Below, piece by piece: positions 20,449-30,386 of a stretch of 64,000 nucleotides of DNA (positions within the stretch are counted from its first letter, which is position 1; each line of letters starts with the position of its first letter). A model generated the notes under the pieces. That model was not told the DNA's origin and did no database searches. It worked only from the letters and a program-made list of their open reading frames with translations. The DNA is from Edaphobacter sp. (GTDB lineage Bacteria > Acidobacteriota > Terriglobia > Terriglobales > Acidobacteriaceae). A program made the position numbers and the translations under genes. The stretch spans positions 1 to 64,000 of the forward strand of contig JAOAPF010000447.1 of assembly GCA_025462755.1 (NCBI GenBank), written 5' to 3'.

Positions 20449-21453
20449 ATGACGCAGTCACGCGTGCGTTTCGCGATTCTTGGTTTTGGACACCACGCGG
20501 TTCGCCGCCTGCTGCCTGCTTTTTCAAAGTGCAACGAAGCGACGCTCACCGGGATGTGGAGGCGGGACCAGGCTGCTGCGGCCCAAAACTGCGCGGAGTA
20601 CAACATCCCGCATTGCTTCCCCACGCGGGAGGCGCTGTGTTCTTCGTCTGAGGTTGATGTCGTTCTCATTACGTCGCCCGACGCGATGCATTGGGATGAC
20701 ACGCTTCTGGCACTGCGGTATGGCAAGGCCGTGCTGTGCGAGAAGCCGGTGGCAATGAACGCCGCCGAAGCGGAGGAGATGCAGGCTGCAGCGCGGGCGG
20801 CCGGACTGCTCTACGGTGTGGCGCAAAACTTTCGTTTCAACCGGAGCCTGGAGTGGATGCGAGAGCAGATCGCCGCCGGACGCATCGGTGAGCCGCAGCT
20901 TGCCCATGCGCAGTACAGCTACCCGGCCACGCAGGCCCCGAGGAAGTGGATTATGGATCCTAAACTCGCATGTGGCGGGCCCATCGCCGACGTTGGCGTG
21001 CACTGCATCGATGCGCTGCGCTATGTTCTGGGCGCTGATGTTGTGAGTGTCAGTACGCTCGCGCAGAAGGATCAGTTGTCACGAAAGGTAGAGGCGATTG
21101 CTTCGCTGCAGATGGAGATGACGGGCGGGATTTATGCGAATGTCACAGCGAGCGCACGTGCGCTCTACCGGACTCTGATAGAGGTTACGGGGAGTGAAGG
21201 TGCGTTGATTGCCGAGAATGGCTTGACCGTAGATCGTCCCGTGCAACTGGAGGTGCGGTGCGCCGGCGAATTGACGGAGACGGTCACGGTTGAAAATGAA
21301 GATGGATATACGCGCATGCTGGATAGCTTTGCGCGGGCATTTCGTGGTGAGGGAAGCTTTCCAGCCAGCGGCGTGGATGCTATCCGCAATATGCGGGCGC
21401 TGGATGCGGCCTATGCAAGCTGGCGGAGTGGACGGCGCGAATCGGTGACCTAG
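20449..21453 (+). CDS. Gfo/Idh/MocA-family oxidoreductase
   Basis: RFAILGFGHHAVRRLLPAFSKC ... VVLITSPDAMHWDDTLLALRYGKAVLCEKPVAMNAAEAEEM. Confidence 0.93.
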   Translation: MTQSRVRFAILGFGHHAVRRLLPAFSKCNEATLTGMWRRDQAAAAQNCAEYNIPHCFPTREALCSSSEVDVVLITSPDAMHWDDTLLALRYGKAVLCEKPVAMNAAEAEEMQAAARAAGLLYGVAQNFRFNRSLEWMREQIAAGRIGEPQLAHAQYSYPATQAPRKWIMDPKLACGGPIADVGVHCIDALRYVLGADVVSVSTLAQKDQLSRKVEAIASLQMEMTGGIYANVTASARALYRTLIEVTGSEGALIAENGLTVDRPVQLEVRCAGELTETVTVENEDGYTRMLDSFARAFRGEGSFPASGVDAIRNMRALDAAYASWRSGRRESVT

Positions 21454-22628
21454 CGCATCGCTGCTGCTAATGCAGTGGTTTCGCTGTGACGCGAGGGTGC
21501 GGGATTCTGGCCGGGAGTGGTGGCAGGAGGCAGGTACTTCCTGTAAACGCTGATATGAAAGCAGGACTGCTGGAACTCCTCCTCCACGTCAACCTTGCCT
21601 TCCTGTACTAGAGGCAGCAGGTAGCCGCGCAGCCAAGCGATCTCAGTGACGGAGAGGCCGTGCTTCGCGATGTCGATCGCCTGGCCGGTGAGGTGGGGCG
21701 AGGCGGTGTCGCCTTCGGCGGGAGCGGCGTTGCCGTTGATGTGCATCAGGTGCTGCTGGAATTCGACCGTCCGAACGGCGGAGTTGACCTGTAATCCGGA
21801 GTGAAAATGCGCGTAGTGGGCACGGGCCAGCGTGGCGAGAAACTGCGCAACCCAAGGACGACAGTAGCGCCGGTTTACGGGAAGGCGCTCGTCGATCTGC
21901 AGAGCGTTACTGGCGGGAAGAGAGACAAGCAGACGTTTGTTGCGCATCTCCAGAAGATCGTCGTCGTTCTGGATGCGGTCCAGCCCATCGCGGTCAGCTA
22001 CCTGATTTTGACGGATGAGAATCTCATGAGAGCCCTTCAGCGGCGGAGGAACGATGAGGCGGCCACGTTTGTTGTAGAGGCTCGGCAGAATGACAGGGTT
22101 TGCAGCAGCTTCCTCCACGCTGGGCACCTGCGGCCTCGGGGAATTGCGCCGGATGACGCCGATCACGGGAACTGGTTTCGATACCGAGGCGGAGTGGCGT
22201 GATCGGGAAGGGGCTGGCGTTTCGTCGAGTTGTTCGGGATCCGATATTCCGTGAATGGCGACAGGCGCGGGCAGCGGTGCGGGATTCTCCGCGGCTTTCA
22301 AGAAGTCGTCCGAGGTGGCCTTTTCGGACTTTGGTGCAGAGGAGGTCAGCTCGGCTCGCGTGACTCGTGTGGGAGCGGTGGAGTTGATAGAACGGCGCGT
22401 TCGGTGATGCGTTGATTGGTGTCGCGTGTGGACCTGGCTTGGAGCAGCGGTATGTCTGTGGGCGCCATGCGCCGGCTCGGCGCTGTGTTTCCTGTGAGTT
22501 GGAGTCGTTGGGCCGGTCCTGGTCTTGTGGACGGTGTGGTGCGTTGACTTCGCCACGCTGTTGGCGGGGAAAAAGTACACGGCTGCGAGCGCCAGAAAGG
22601 CTGAGATGGGGGCGTTCGAACGCATCAT
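21450..22628 (-). CDS. DUF5715-like (M15-peptidase-like fold) secreted protein
   Basis: C-terminal HFHSGLQVNSAVRTVEFQQHLMHINGNAAPAEGDTASPHLTGQAIDIAKHGLS; Pro/Thr/His-rich N-terminal spacer. Confidence 0.7.
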   Translation of the reverse strand: MMRSNAPISAFLALAAVYFFPANSVAKSTHHTVHKTRTGPTTPTHRKHSAEPAHGAHRHTAAPSQVHTRHQSTHHRTRRSINSTAPTRVTRAELTSSAPKSEKATSDDFLKAAENPAPLPAPVAIHGISDPEQLDETPAPSRSRHSASVSKPVPVIGVIRRNSPRPQVPSVEEAAANPVILPSLYNKRGRLIVPPPLKGSHEILIRQNQVADRDGLDRIQNDDDLLEMRNKRLLVSLPASNALQIDERLPVNRRYCRPWVAQFLATLARAHYAHFHSGLQVNSAVRTVEFQQHLMHINGNAAPAEGDTASPHLTGQAIDIAKHGLSVTEIAWLRGYLLPLVQEGKVDVEEEFQQSCFHISVYRKYLPPATTPGQNPAPSRHSETTALAAAMR

Positions 22629-22754
22629 GATTTCGGAGGCGCGGAACGCCAGAGCATTTTCTACACTAACCGTTGGCTCGCTGCAGGGTAAGTGATCAGG
22701 TCGGTTCCGTGTACTGGTCGATTAACACTGCGACGTTAACCTGAGCAGCAGAGA

Positions 22755-24377
22755 TTATTTTTGCTGGCTTGCCCAGGTCTGGAGGTCGGCGGAGGTTTGG
22801 AGACGGTCTTGTAAAAGTGCGTCCAGCAGGGCGCGAGTGGAGACGGCGGCGAAGGGTTGGTCAAAGTACGCGGGGGTCTTCTGGTTCGGAAGCTTCACGA
22901 TGTAGGCAGGGCGCGGATCGAACTCGCCGCCGTGGCTGGCTGCCTCGTCTTCGTCTGTCCAGGTCATGGAATCTTTCCAGATGAAGCTTGTCCGCCAGGA
23001 GTGGTCGCCCATCACGATGATGGTTGCGGTATCCCAATCGTTATTCCTTTCGAGGAGCTGACGCATGTGAGCGAGGTAGCGGTCGGCCAGAGCGAGATTG
23101 TCGATGTAGGAGGTGTGCTTGGTGCTAAAGACTTTCTTGCTCCGATCGTAAAAGCCGTACGGGTGAGGGATGGGCATGTGCAGGAAGAGAAAGTTAATGG
23201 AGGGATCGGTCAGGTAGGCGTCGCCCGCTGCGAGGAGTTTACGGTAGTCGGTGGAGTGCTGGCGAATGTCGCGGGACTCGTCGCTGGGTGCGCCCGGGCC
23301 GCGGCCGAAGAGATGTTTGGTGTCGAGCCAGAGTCGGCGGAAGGGTCGGAAAAGGCCGACAGCAAGAGAACGATTCGGCGACAGGTTGGCTGGCGTGGAT
23401 TCGCGGTAAGTCCAGAAGCAGTGATCGAGGACCTCCGGCATGATGCGGCAGTAGGGGTTGTACCAGCCGGCGATTCCGGTGACATAGCCGGCGTCAATCG
23501 CATCCTGAAAGACGGTCTCGTGTTGCTGGAATGGCATCCACTTGCCGGTTGAGGGATCTTTGAGAGAGAGAAGAAAGCCGCGGGCAGAGATGTTGACGGC
23601 GTTGGAGGGGAGGCCCGTGAAGAGTGTAGGAACGATGTAGCGGGTGTATTCGCCGCCCGGGACGACGTGAGTGAAGACGGTCGATTGCGCGGCCAGTTGA
23701 TCGAAGGCTGGAAGTTTGAGGCCGGAGAAGCGGCGTTCGTACAGCTGCTGGTACGAGAGTTCGTCGAGCAGGAGCCAGACGATGCGCTGACGCGGTTGCG
23801 TGGAAGCGAGTTGGGGCTTGTGCAGCGTGGGAGCAGGGTTGAGATTGCGCGCCTGCAAGCCACTCCAGACCAGCTGCGCGAAGATGAGCACACCGGTGAA
23901 TGCGAAGATGCCCAGGATGGCGGCGGCCGTGCGCTGGATCTTGTCAAAGCGCGGAAAAAACGTTTTCCAGCGAACCGCGATCGCAATCAGGGCGGTGAGG
24001 CAGACGCTCGCGACGAGATAAGTGAGCCAGTCGGGAACCTCGGTCCCGGAGAAATTGGCGACCGTGTGGAGAAGAATCGATGGCAGCGCGAGAAGAAAGG
24101 CGGACCAGATGATGACACGAAGAGGGCCGGGCCGTTCTGCAAGATAAAGCAACGCAGTAAGCAGCAGCGAGAGGGTGATGACGTAGACGATAATCGGAAT
24201 GATGACCGAAGAGGCCGAACCGATAAGGTGATAGACAAGATCGTGATCCGTGGCGATTAGAGGACCGGTGAGGTCAAGCAGATACAGATTGGCGAGGCCA
24301 AATGCGACCATGGCCGGATGGGTGAGCGGCCGCACAGCCTGTTTTCTTTCAGGACGGGGTAAACAGGATGCGAACAT
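22755..24377 (-). CDS. Membrane-anchored sulfatase-like / alkaline phosphatase-superfamily protein
   Basis: Multiple TM helices then RIVWLLLDELSYQQLYERR...; ATIIVMGDHSWRT; LFLHMPIPHPYGFYDR. Confidence 0.85.
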   Translation of the reverse strand: MFASCLPRPERKQAVRPLTHPAMVAFGLANLYLLDLTGPLIATDHDLVYHLIGSASSVIIPIIVYVITLSLLLTALLYLAERPGPLRVIIWSAFLLALPSILLHTVANFSGTEVPDWLTYLVASVCLTALIAIAVRWKTFFPRFDKIQRTAAAILGIFAFTGVLIFAQLVWSGLQARNLNPAPTLHKPQLASTQPRQRIVWLLLDELSYQQLYERRFSGLKLPAFDQLAAQSTVFTHVVPGGEYTRYIVPTLFTGLPSNAVNISARGFLLSLKDPSTGKWMPFQQHETVFQDAIDAGYVTGIAGWYNPYCRIMPEVLDHCFWTYRESTPANLSPNRSLAVGLFRPFRRLWLDTKHLFGRGPGAPSDESRDIRQHSTDYRKLLAAGDAYLTDPSINFLFLHMPIPHPYGFYDRSKKVFSTKHTSYIDNLALADRYLAHMRQLLERNNDWDTATIIVMGDHSWRTSFIWKDSMTWTDEDEAASHGGEFDPRPAYIVKLPNQKTPAYFDQPFAAVSTRALLDALLQDRLQTSADLQTWASQQK

Positions 24378-24482
24378 GCAACGGACCGTTTCAGATCAGG
24401 ATAGAGATGCGGCTCCGCCCAGGCACACGAACAGCCGGGTGTTGCAAGCAGAGTATTGGGCGTTCTCTCCGATGTCAACGGG

Positions 24483-24707
24483 CTAAAACGGGCGGGACTG
24501 CGGAATGCCCTTGGGAGTTTTGACGAAGAGGTTTTTGAGACGGCGACGAAAATAAAATAGCGCTCCGGAGAAGACCGCACTGATCCCCTGAAAGATCAGG
24601 AGTCCCGAACCGGGATCGACATAAGCGTGGGCCTGGCGCTCAAAGGTGAAGCTGAGTGCAATAAAAAGCGTCAGCGTAATCGCGAAGTATTTCACATTGT
24701 GCGTCAT
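24483..24707 (-). CDS. Small secreted/membrane protein
   Basis: MTHNVKYFAITLTLFIALSFTFERQAHAYVDPGSGLLIFQGISAVFSGALFYFRRRLKNLF; adjacent to sulfatase-like gene. Confidence 0.7.
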   Translation of the reverse strand: MTHNVKYFAITLTLFIALSFTFERQAHAYVDPGSGLLIFQGISAVFSGALFYFRRRLKNLFVKTPKGIPQSRPF

Positions 24708-24946
24708 TGGTGCTCCCCCAGTGGAGTTCGTCTGCATTGGACGACCCTACTTGGATTGAAGACGCGGTTTCCGGAGAAAAGTTTCGGCCGATTATATTTT
24801 TGATGTCGCTGTTTTGTCTTTTTCGTGTCATTGAATTCCCAAATCCGGACGAATTAAATCAAACAATTCCGCATGTCCCCACATGGCCCCGGAAGACCCG
24901 CGGATTCCATCGTCTTCCCCGCTTCCAGCTGTTTGATTTTCGACCC

Positions 24947-27900
24947 ATGGCCCGGCATGTACGATGGCTGCACCTATTAATCTTTGCAGTGCGGAGAACT
25001 AATTTGCGCGTCGCTTCGTCTACCGGCCACTTTTGCACCCGATTTCTTCCTCTGATCATCGCAGGCCTGGCTACCGTGTGTGTGGCCGCTCCCTCCAGCG
25101 AGAAACCTCATCTGCTACAGCGTCCGGCATTGAGCCAGACACAGATTGTGTTCAACTATGCGGGCGACCTCTGGAGCGTGGATCGCAAGGGAGGTCATGC
25201 CACACGGCTGACAGTTGGCGTGGGAATTGAGACCTCGCCAATATTCTCGCCGGACGGAAGCACCATAGCGTTTACGGGCGAGTACGACGGCAACACCGAT
25301 GTGTTTACCATTCCGGCTACAGGTGGCGTGCCGCATCGTGTGACCTACCATCCCTCACTCGACACAGCGGTAGGCTGGTCGCCGGATGGAAAGCAGATCG
25401 TCTTTCGTTCAGACCGCCAGGCGAGCAGCCGGTACACACAGTTGTATGCAGTCCCCGCAGCAGGCGGATTTGCGAAGGCGTTGCCGCTGCCGATGGCGTT
25501 CGAAGGACAGATCTCCAGCGACGGCGCAAGCATAGCGTACTCGCCACTCGGACCTTCGTTCAGTTTCGACTACAACCGGTATGTTGCCTGGGGAAACTAC
25601 CGCGGCGGCCGCGCCAGTACGATCCGGATCACCGGCCTGAAGGATCTTGCGAGCACGGAGATTCCGCATGAACCGGCGTCGGACCTCAATCCTGTGTGGG
25701 TCGGAAAGATGATTTACTTTCTCTCCGATCGTAATGGCCCGATGACGCTGTACAAATATGACCCAGCGACGAAGGCAGTGACCGAGTGCCTGAAGAACGC
25801 GGGCAAGCCGGACATTCACTCATTGTCCGGCGGCCCCAGTGGTCTGGTGTACGACCAGCTAGGCGAAATCTATCTCTACGACACCGCCAGCGGTCAATCG
25901 CACATGGTGCCGATCGATGTGACGGGCGATCTGCCCGAGGTGAGGGCGCGCATCGAGAACGTGAGTACGCAGATAGATCATGCCGGCATCTCACCCACTG
26001 GCTTGCGCGCCGTCTTTGAAGCGCATGGCGAGATCCTGACGGTCCCCGCGAAGAAGGGGCCGACGCGCGATATTACGAATACCCCCGGCGTGATGGAACG
26101 GAGTCCTGCATGGTCGCCCGATGGGCAGTCGCTTGCTTATTTCTCCGATGAGTCCGGGTTATACGCGGTCCATGTCTCGAGCCAGACGGGGAGCGGAGAG
26201 GTGAAGAAGTTTCCGCTCGCGAAGGAGCCTGCGTATTATTTCGATCCGGCGTGGGCCCCCGACTCGAAGCTCCTGGCGTTCCGCGATAACCGGCTGAAGC
26301 TGTGGATGCTCGACACCGGCACTGGCAAGCTCACCCATGTGGGCGAAGATGACTACTTCCAGACAGACAAGCGCGACATCGCCTGGTCGCCGGACTCAAA
26401 GTGGATTGCTTACTCTCAGATTGTCGCGAACCATCTGCATGCGCTGTTTCTGTATTCGGTGGAGACTGGCAAGTCGACCCGGTTTGCTGCGGACTCAGCC
26501 GATTCGCGTTTCCCCACCTTCGATCGTAACGGGAAGTACCTGTACTTCACCGCGAGTACGAACACTGGAGGAGCCACCGCAGGTCTCGATATGACAAGCG
26601 ATCTGCTTTCGCTGTCGCGCAATATCTACGCAGTTGTATTAGCTGCAGACCAGGCTTCGCCGATTGCGCCAGAGAGCGACGACGAAAAAACTCCCGCCGA
26701 GGCGCACGAGAAGGCGAAGGAGAACACCGACGCAACACCAGCCGCCGACGCAAAGGAGGGAGAGAAGCCGCACCCCGCAGCTGCCAAGACTCCAACTCCC
26801 CCCAAGCCTGTGAAGATCGATCTTGGAGGAATCGAGAACCGCATCGTCGCACTGCCGCTACCGGCTGGCGATTATCTGGAACTGGTCGCGGGCAAGCCGG
26901 GCACACTGTACTTCCGTCAGGCTGCAGGCGGAAATCGATTCGCAGAGCGCGCAGCTACGCTGAGCCGGTTTGTCTTCGACACACGCAAAACAGAAAAATT
27001 GGCCGACCGAGTAGCAAGCTTCGATCTTTCTACCGATGGCGAAAAAATGCTGCTGGCACTGATGCCTGAAGGTATGGGCTCAGTTCGCGGTGCGGCCGCT
27101 GGCCCTGCTCCTCCAACTTACGTCATCGTTCCCGCGAATGCCCCAATCAAACCCGGCGAAGGCACAGTGTCGCTCGCCGATCTCCAGGTGCGCATCGATC
27201 CCACAGCCGAGTGGAATCAGATGTACCACGAGGTGTGGAGAGTCGAGCGCTCGTACTTCTACGATCCCAACTTTCATGGCGTGAATACCGTGGAGGAGGA
27301 GAAGCGGCTTGAACCATATGTGCAGTCGATCGCCTCACGCAGCGACCTCAACTACATCTTCCAGGAGATGCTTAGCGGCTTCTCCGTCGGACATCTGCGC
27401 GGCACCGGTGGAGCAATTCCAGAGGCGAAGCGGGTTCCAGGCGGACTACTGGGCGCCGACTACACCATCGAAAATGGCCACTACTGCCTCGCTAAAATTC
27501 TTGTCGGAGGCATCTGGAATCCGGAGGAGAAGGCTCCATTAGCTGAACCTGGATTAAACGTGCACACGGGCGACTGCATCCTGGCTATCGGCGGCGCAGA
27601 GGTGAAGGCCGACGACGATATCCAGCGGCTGCTCGAAGGGACAGCAGGCCATGCGATCACGCTGCACGTTGCCTCAGCTAACGGCAGCAACGGGCGGGAC
27701 ATCACTCTAATTCCGATTCGCAGCGAGGCCGCTCTGCGCAACAGCGAGTGGATCGCAGACAACCAGCGCAAGGTAGATAAGCTCTCTGGCGGAAAGCTGG
27801 CGTATGTCTATCTACCGGATACCGGGGCCGGCGGATTCACCAACTTCAACCGCTTCTACTTCTCTCAACTGGACAAGCAGGGTGCAGTGATCGACGAGCG

Positions 27901-28399
27901 CTTCAACGGCGGCGGCCAGATGGCCGACTACATCATTGAAGCGATGCAACGGAAGACGGTCGGATATTGGGCGTATCGCTATGGCGCGACGCAGAAGACG
28001 GTGAACGCGTCGATCCCTGGACCCAAGGTGATGATCGTCAATGAGGTCGCCGGCTCGGGCGGCGATGCGATGCCATGGCTCTTTCATCAGGAGAAGGTCG
28101 GCACCTTGATTGGCAAGCGTACATGGGGTGGCCTGGTCGGTATCGGAGCGATTCCGGTGCTGATGGACGGAGGCAACGTAACGTCGCCGAGCTTTGGCTA
28201 CTTCTCGCCGGAAGGCAAGTGGCAGATTGAGAACCATGGCACGGACCCCGATGTAGTGGTCGAGCAGGATCCGAAGGCGGTGAGCGAAGGGCACGATCCG
28301 CAGTTGGAAAAGGCGGTAAGTGTAGCGATGCAGGAGCTCGCGCAGCATCCGGTGCAGGAAACGGCGAAGCCTCCGTATCCCAACTATCACAAAAAATAA
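24947..28399 (+). CDS. Tricorn protease homolog (WD40-like/PD40 + PDZ + S41 peptidase)
   Basis: LSQTQIVFNYAGDLWSVDRKGGHATRLTVGVGIETSPIFSPDGSTIAFTGEYDGNTDVFTIPATGG; ...PKVMIVNEVAGSGGDAMPWLFHQ...GKRTWGGLVG. Confidence 0.95.
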   Translation: MARHVRWLHLLIFAVRRTNLRVASSTGHFCTRFLPLIIAGLATVCVAAPSSEKPHLLQRPALSQTQIVFNYAGDLWSVDRKGGHATRLTVGVGIETSPIFSPDGSTIAFTGEYDGNTDVFTIPATGGVPHRVTYHPSLDTAVGWSPDGKQIVFRSDRQASSRYTQLYAVPAAGGFAKALPLPMAFEGQISSDGASIAYSPLGPSFSFDYNRYVAWGNYRGGRASTIRITGLKDLASTEIPHEPASDLNPVWVGKMIYFLSDRNGPMTLYKYDPATKAVTECLKNAGKPDIHSLSGGPSGLVYDQLGEIYLYDTASGQSHMVPIDVTGDLPEVRARIENVSTQIDHAGISPTGLRAVFEAHGEILTVPAKKGPTRDITNTPGVMERSPAWSPDGQSLAYFSDESGLYAVHVSSQTGSGEVKKFPLAKEPAYYFDPAWAPDSKLLAFRDNRLKLWMLDTGTGKLTHVGEDDYFQTDKRDIAWSPDSKWIAYSQIVANHLHALFLYSVETGKSTRFAADSADSRFPTFDRNGKYLYFTASTNTGGATAGLDMTSDLLSLSRNIYAVVLAADQASPIAPESDDEKTPAEAHEKAKENTDATPAADAKEGEKPHPAAAKTPTPPKPVKIDLGGIENRIVALPLPAGDYLELVAGKPGTLYFRQAAGGNRFAERAATLSRFVFDTRKTEKLADRVASFDLSTDGEKMLLALMPEGMGSVRGAAAGPAPPTYVIVPANAPIKPGEGTVSLADLQVRIDPTAEWNQMYHEVWRVERSYFYDPNFHGVNTVEEEKRLEPYVQSIASRSDLNYIFQEMLSGFSVGHLRGTGGAIPEAKRVPGGLLGADYTIENGHYCLAKILVGGIWNPEEKAPLAEPGLNVHTGDCILAIGGAEVKADDDIQRLLEGTAGHAITLHVASANGSNGRDITLIPIRSEAALRNSEWIADNQRKVDKLSGGKLAYVYLPDTGAGGFTNFNRFYFSQLDKQGAVIDERFNGGGQMADYIIEAMQRKTVGYWAYRYGATQKTVNASIPGPKVMIVNEVAGSGGDAMPWLFHQEKVGTLIGKRTWGGLVGIGAIPVLMDGGNVTSPSFGYFSPEGKWQIENHGTDPDVVVEQDPKAVSEGHDPQLEKAVSVAMQELAQHPVQETAKPPYPNYHKK

Positions 28400-28434
28400 A
28401 AAGTGAGGATGCGGCCGAGTCACCCCGCATCCTC
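28391..28434 (-). terminator. Terminator between convergent genes
   Basis: GAGGATGCGG/CCGCATCCTC 10-bp stem; T-tract (complement of aaaaaataaaaagt) on minus side. Confidence 0.7.
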
Positions 28435-28444
28435 CTTATCCGCC

Positions 28445-28945
28445 CTATACATCCAACCCCGCGGCTATCGCGACGGAATGCGCCGCACTCTCGATCTGGC
28501 CTGGGTCTTTGGTGGAGATCGCCATCGCCAGAACAATGACAGACGAGGCGATGCTCACAGCCTTGTCGATCCTCTGGAGTCTGTCGAGCGCGTGATCTGC
28601 AGCTTTCGTCGCGAGAGCGATTTGAGCTACGGACTGATCTGCATTGGCCAACGTGATGTTTGCGTCTTGAATCGCGAAGCTCGTGGCAACGTTCATCAGG
28701 GAGTAGACGTAGCCCTGCAGCTGAACGATCGCCGGGTCGGTGAGCTTGCTCCCCGCGGCAATGCCGTTCAGGCGAACCTGTCCGATCTCCACGGCGATGT
28801 CGTGAAACGATTGGGCCAGCTTTTGCATCTGGTCGTCAGAGAGAGCTGTGGTAACCGGCGGGACGGGAGGTGGCGTCTTCGTGGCAGAAGCTGGCGTCTT
28901 CATGGCAGGAGCTGGCGTCTTGATGGCAGGGGTTGGCGTCTTCAT
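28445..28945 (-). CDS. Helical hypothetical protein with KTPxPA repeat N-terminus
   Basis: MKTPTPAIKTPAPAMKTPASATKTPPPVPPVTTALSDDQMQKLAQSFHDIAVEIGQVRLNG. Confidence 0.65.
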   Translation of the reverse strand: MKTPTPAIKTPAPAMKTPASATKTPPPVPPVTTALSDDQMQKLAQSFHDIAVEIGQVRLNGIAAGSKLTDPAIVQLQGYVYSLMNVATSFAIQDANITLANADQSVAQIALATKAADHALDRLQRIDKAVSIASSVIVLAMAISTKDPGQIESAAHSVAIAAGLDV

Positions 28946-28947
28946 GG
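28871..28947 (-). repeat. 21-bp in-frame tandem repeat (about 3.7 copies)
   Basis: tggcgtcttcgtggcagaagc / tggcgtcttcatggcaggagc / tggcgtcttgatggcaggggt / tggcgtcttcatgg. Confidence 0.9.
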
Positions 28948-29826
28948 TTAGTTCGACCTCGATTGAATCTCGGAGAGTGCCGCCTTCAGCGATAGGGCAA
29001 GGGGCCTGACCTGTTTGCATATCTCAACGACGCCTGCCTTCCCTGCTGCTTGCTGCTTCAGCTTGGCATGTAGCGCGGAGATGTCATCCATGACTTTGCC
29101 GTAGGCGGCGATGTTATCTTTGCGGGATTGCATCGCTAATTTGTCGTGCGCGTATTGGCGCTGCACCAGGATGAGGGTAAGCCGTTCGGTGGGTTGCGCG
29201 CTCGCCATTGGCCCTTTATAGAAGTTGTCCAGGCTAAGCTCTTCATTGGAGAGCAGCAGCGCGTAGTCCACGGTGATCACTTTCTTGAGCGCCTGCGTGA
29301 GGGCCTGGATGGCCGGATCGTTCTGCTGGATGAGCTGCCCGAGCTGTTTTTCCCGATAGCCTCTACTGGCTGCATCAGCGAGAGATTTGAGGATACTCTG
29401 CGCGGCATTGCCAGCGGAGGCCGTATTTGCCGATAAACTGGAATTCGCTCCTGTAGCAGTTACATTTTTTTCGATCCTGGCGTCGTAGCCCATGGGCTCG
29501 TTGGAGGCTAGCTTGCCGAGGGCATCGAAGTAGTCCGCCAGAATGCTCTCGTCATTTGCGAGGTGGTCCGCTATCTCCTGATACGGCTTGCAGTCCTGGG
29601 CTTGTTGGGCCGGGGGACGCTCTGCCTGCGGCGTGTTCTCGAAGAGTGTGTTTTGGCGTGCGCAGGTTTCGGCAACGTCGTTGGAGACTCTGGGGAGAGA
29701 GACTCTGGCTTCGTCGGAGAGCTGCGAGAGGCCGGCTGCGTCGTCCAGGTTTACGCATCCGTTGGCGGCCAGAAGGAGCGCTGCACCTGCAACGATTCGC
29801 GCAGAGAGCCTTTGAGGGAGGAACAT
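28948..29826 (-). CDS. Predicted lipoprotein, hypothetical
   Basis: MFLPQRLSARIVAGAALLLAANGCVNLDDAAG (lipobox AANGC); helical, Gln/Ala-rich. Confidence 0.7.
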   Translation of the reverse strand: MFLPQRLSARIVAGAALLLAANGCVNLDDAAGLSQLSDEARVSLPRVSNDVAETCARQNTLFENTPQAERPPAQQAQDCKPYQEIADHLANDESILADYFDALGKLASNEPMGYDARIEKNVTATGANSSLSANTASAGNAAQSILKSLADAASRGYREKQLGQLIQQNDPAIQALTQALKKVITVDYALLLSNEELSLDNFYKGPMASAQPTERLTLILVQRQYAHDKLAMQSRKDNIAAYGKVMDDISALHAKLKQQAAGKAGVVEICKQVRPLALSLKAALSEIQSRSN

Positions 29827-29900
29827 CGAGACCTCTTTTCCGGAGAAGCCTTGACTGTATTTGAAGCTGGGGGATTTTTCCACTCAAGGGAGGGATTGCT

Positions 29901-30344
29901 TCAGCTCTTTGCAGGAGTTTCGGTGTGCGCCTGAACCAGCCACTTCGTGGTGCCGGGTTGGCGGGCCCACACCGTGGTTGAGTTGTTGTCGTAGTTCTTT
30001 CGCTGGGGTTTGTCCTCCGTGCCGCAGTTGAAGGTATTGACGACGTGATACGCGGTGAGGGCGGAGTCGGGTGAGAGGATGCGAACCTGGAGATCGCGGA
30101 GTTCGTACGACTCGATTTTGCAATGTTTCAGGTTAACCAGCAGAGCATCGACCGCCTGGATGCGTTCATCCACTTCGATGAAATCTTTCGCGAAGAGACG
30201 GCGCACGGTGGCGAAGTCGCCTTCGGCCATGGTGGTCCAGAGGTGCTGCTCGAGATTGACGATTTCGATCGGCGCAGGGGTGGGTGCCGCGGTTTGAGCA
30301 GAGGAATATGTAGCAAGCGCAAAAAGAAGGAGGAGGGGACGCAT
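29901..30344 (-). CDS. NTF2-like / DUF4440-type secreted protein
   Basis: MRPLLLLFALATYSSAQTAA... EQHLWTTMAEGDFATVRRLFAKDFIEVDE...WLVQAHTETPAKS. Confidence 0.75.
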   Translation of the reverse strand: MRPLLLLFALATYSSAQTAAPTPAPIEIVNLEQHLWTTMAEGDFATVRRLFAKDFIEVDERIQAVDALLVNLKHCKIESYELRDLQVRILSPDSALTAYHVVNTFNCGTEDKPQRKNYDNNSTTVWARQPGTTKWLVQAHTETPAKS

Positions 30345-30386
30345 GACGCTATGGTAGCGTCATGCCCTCCTCCGTGTGCACTGGAA

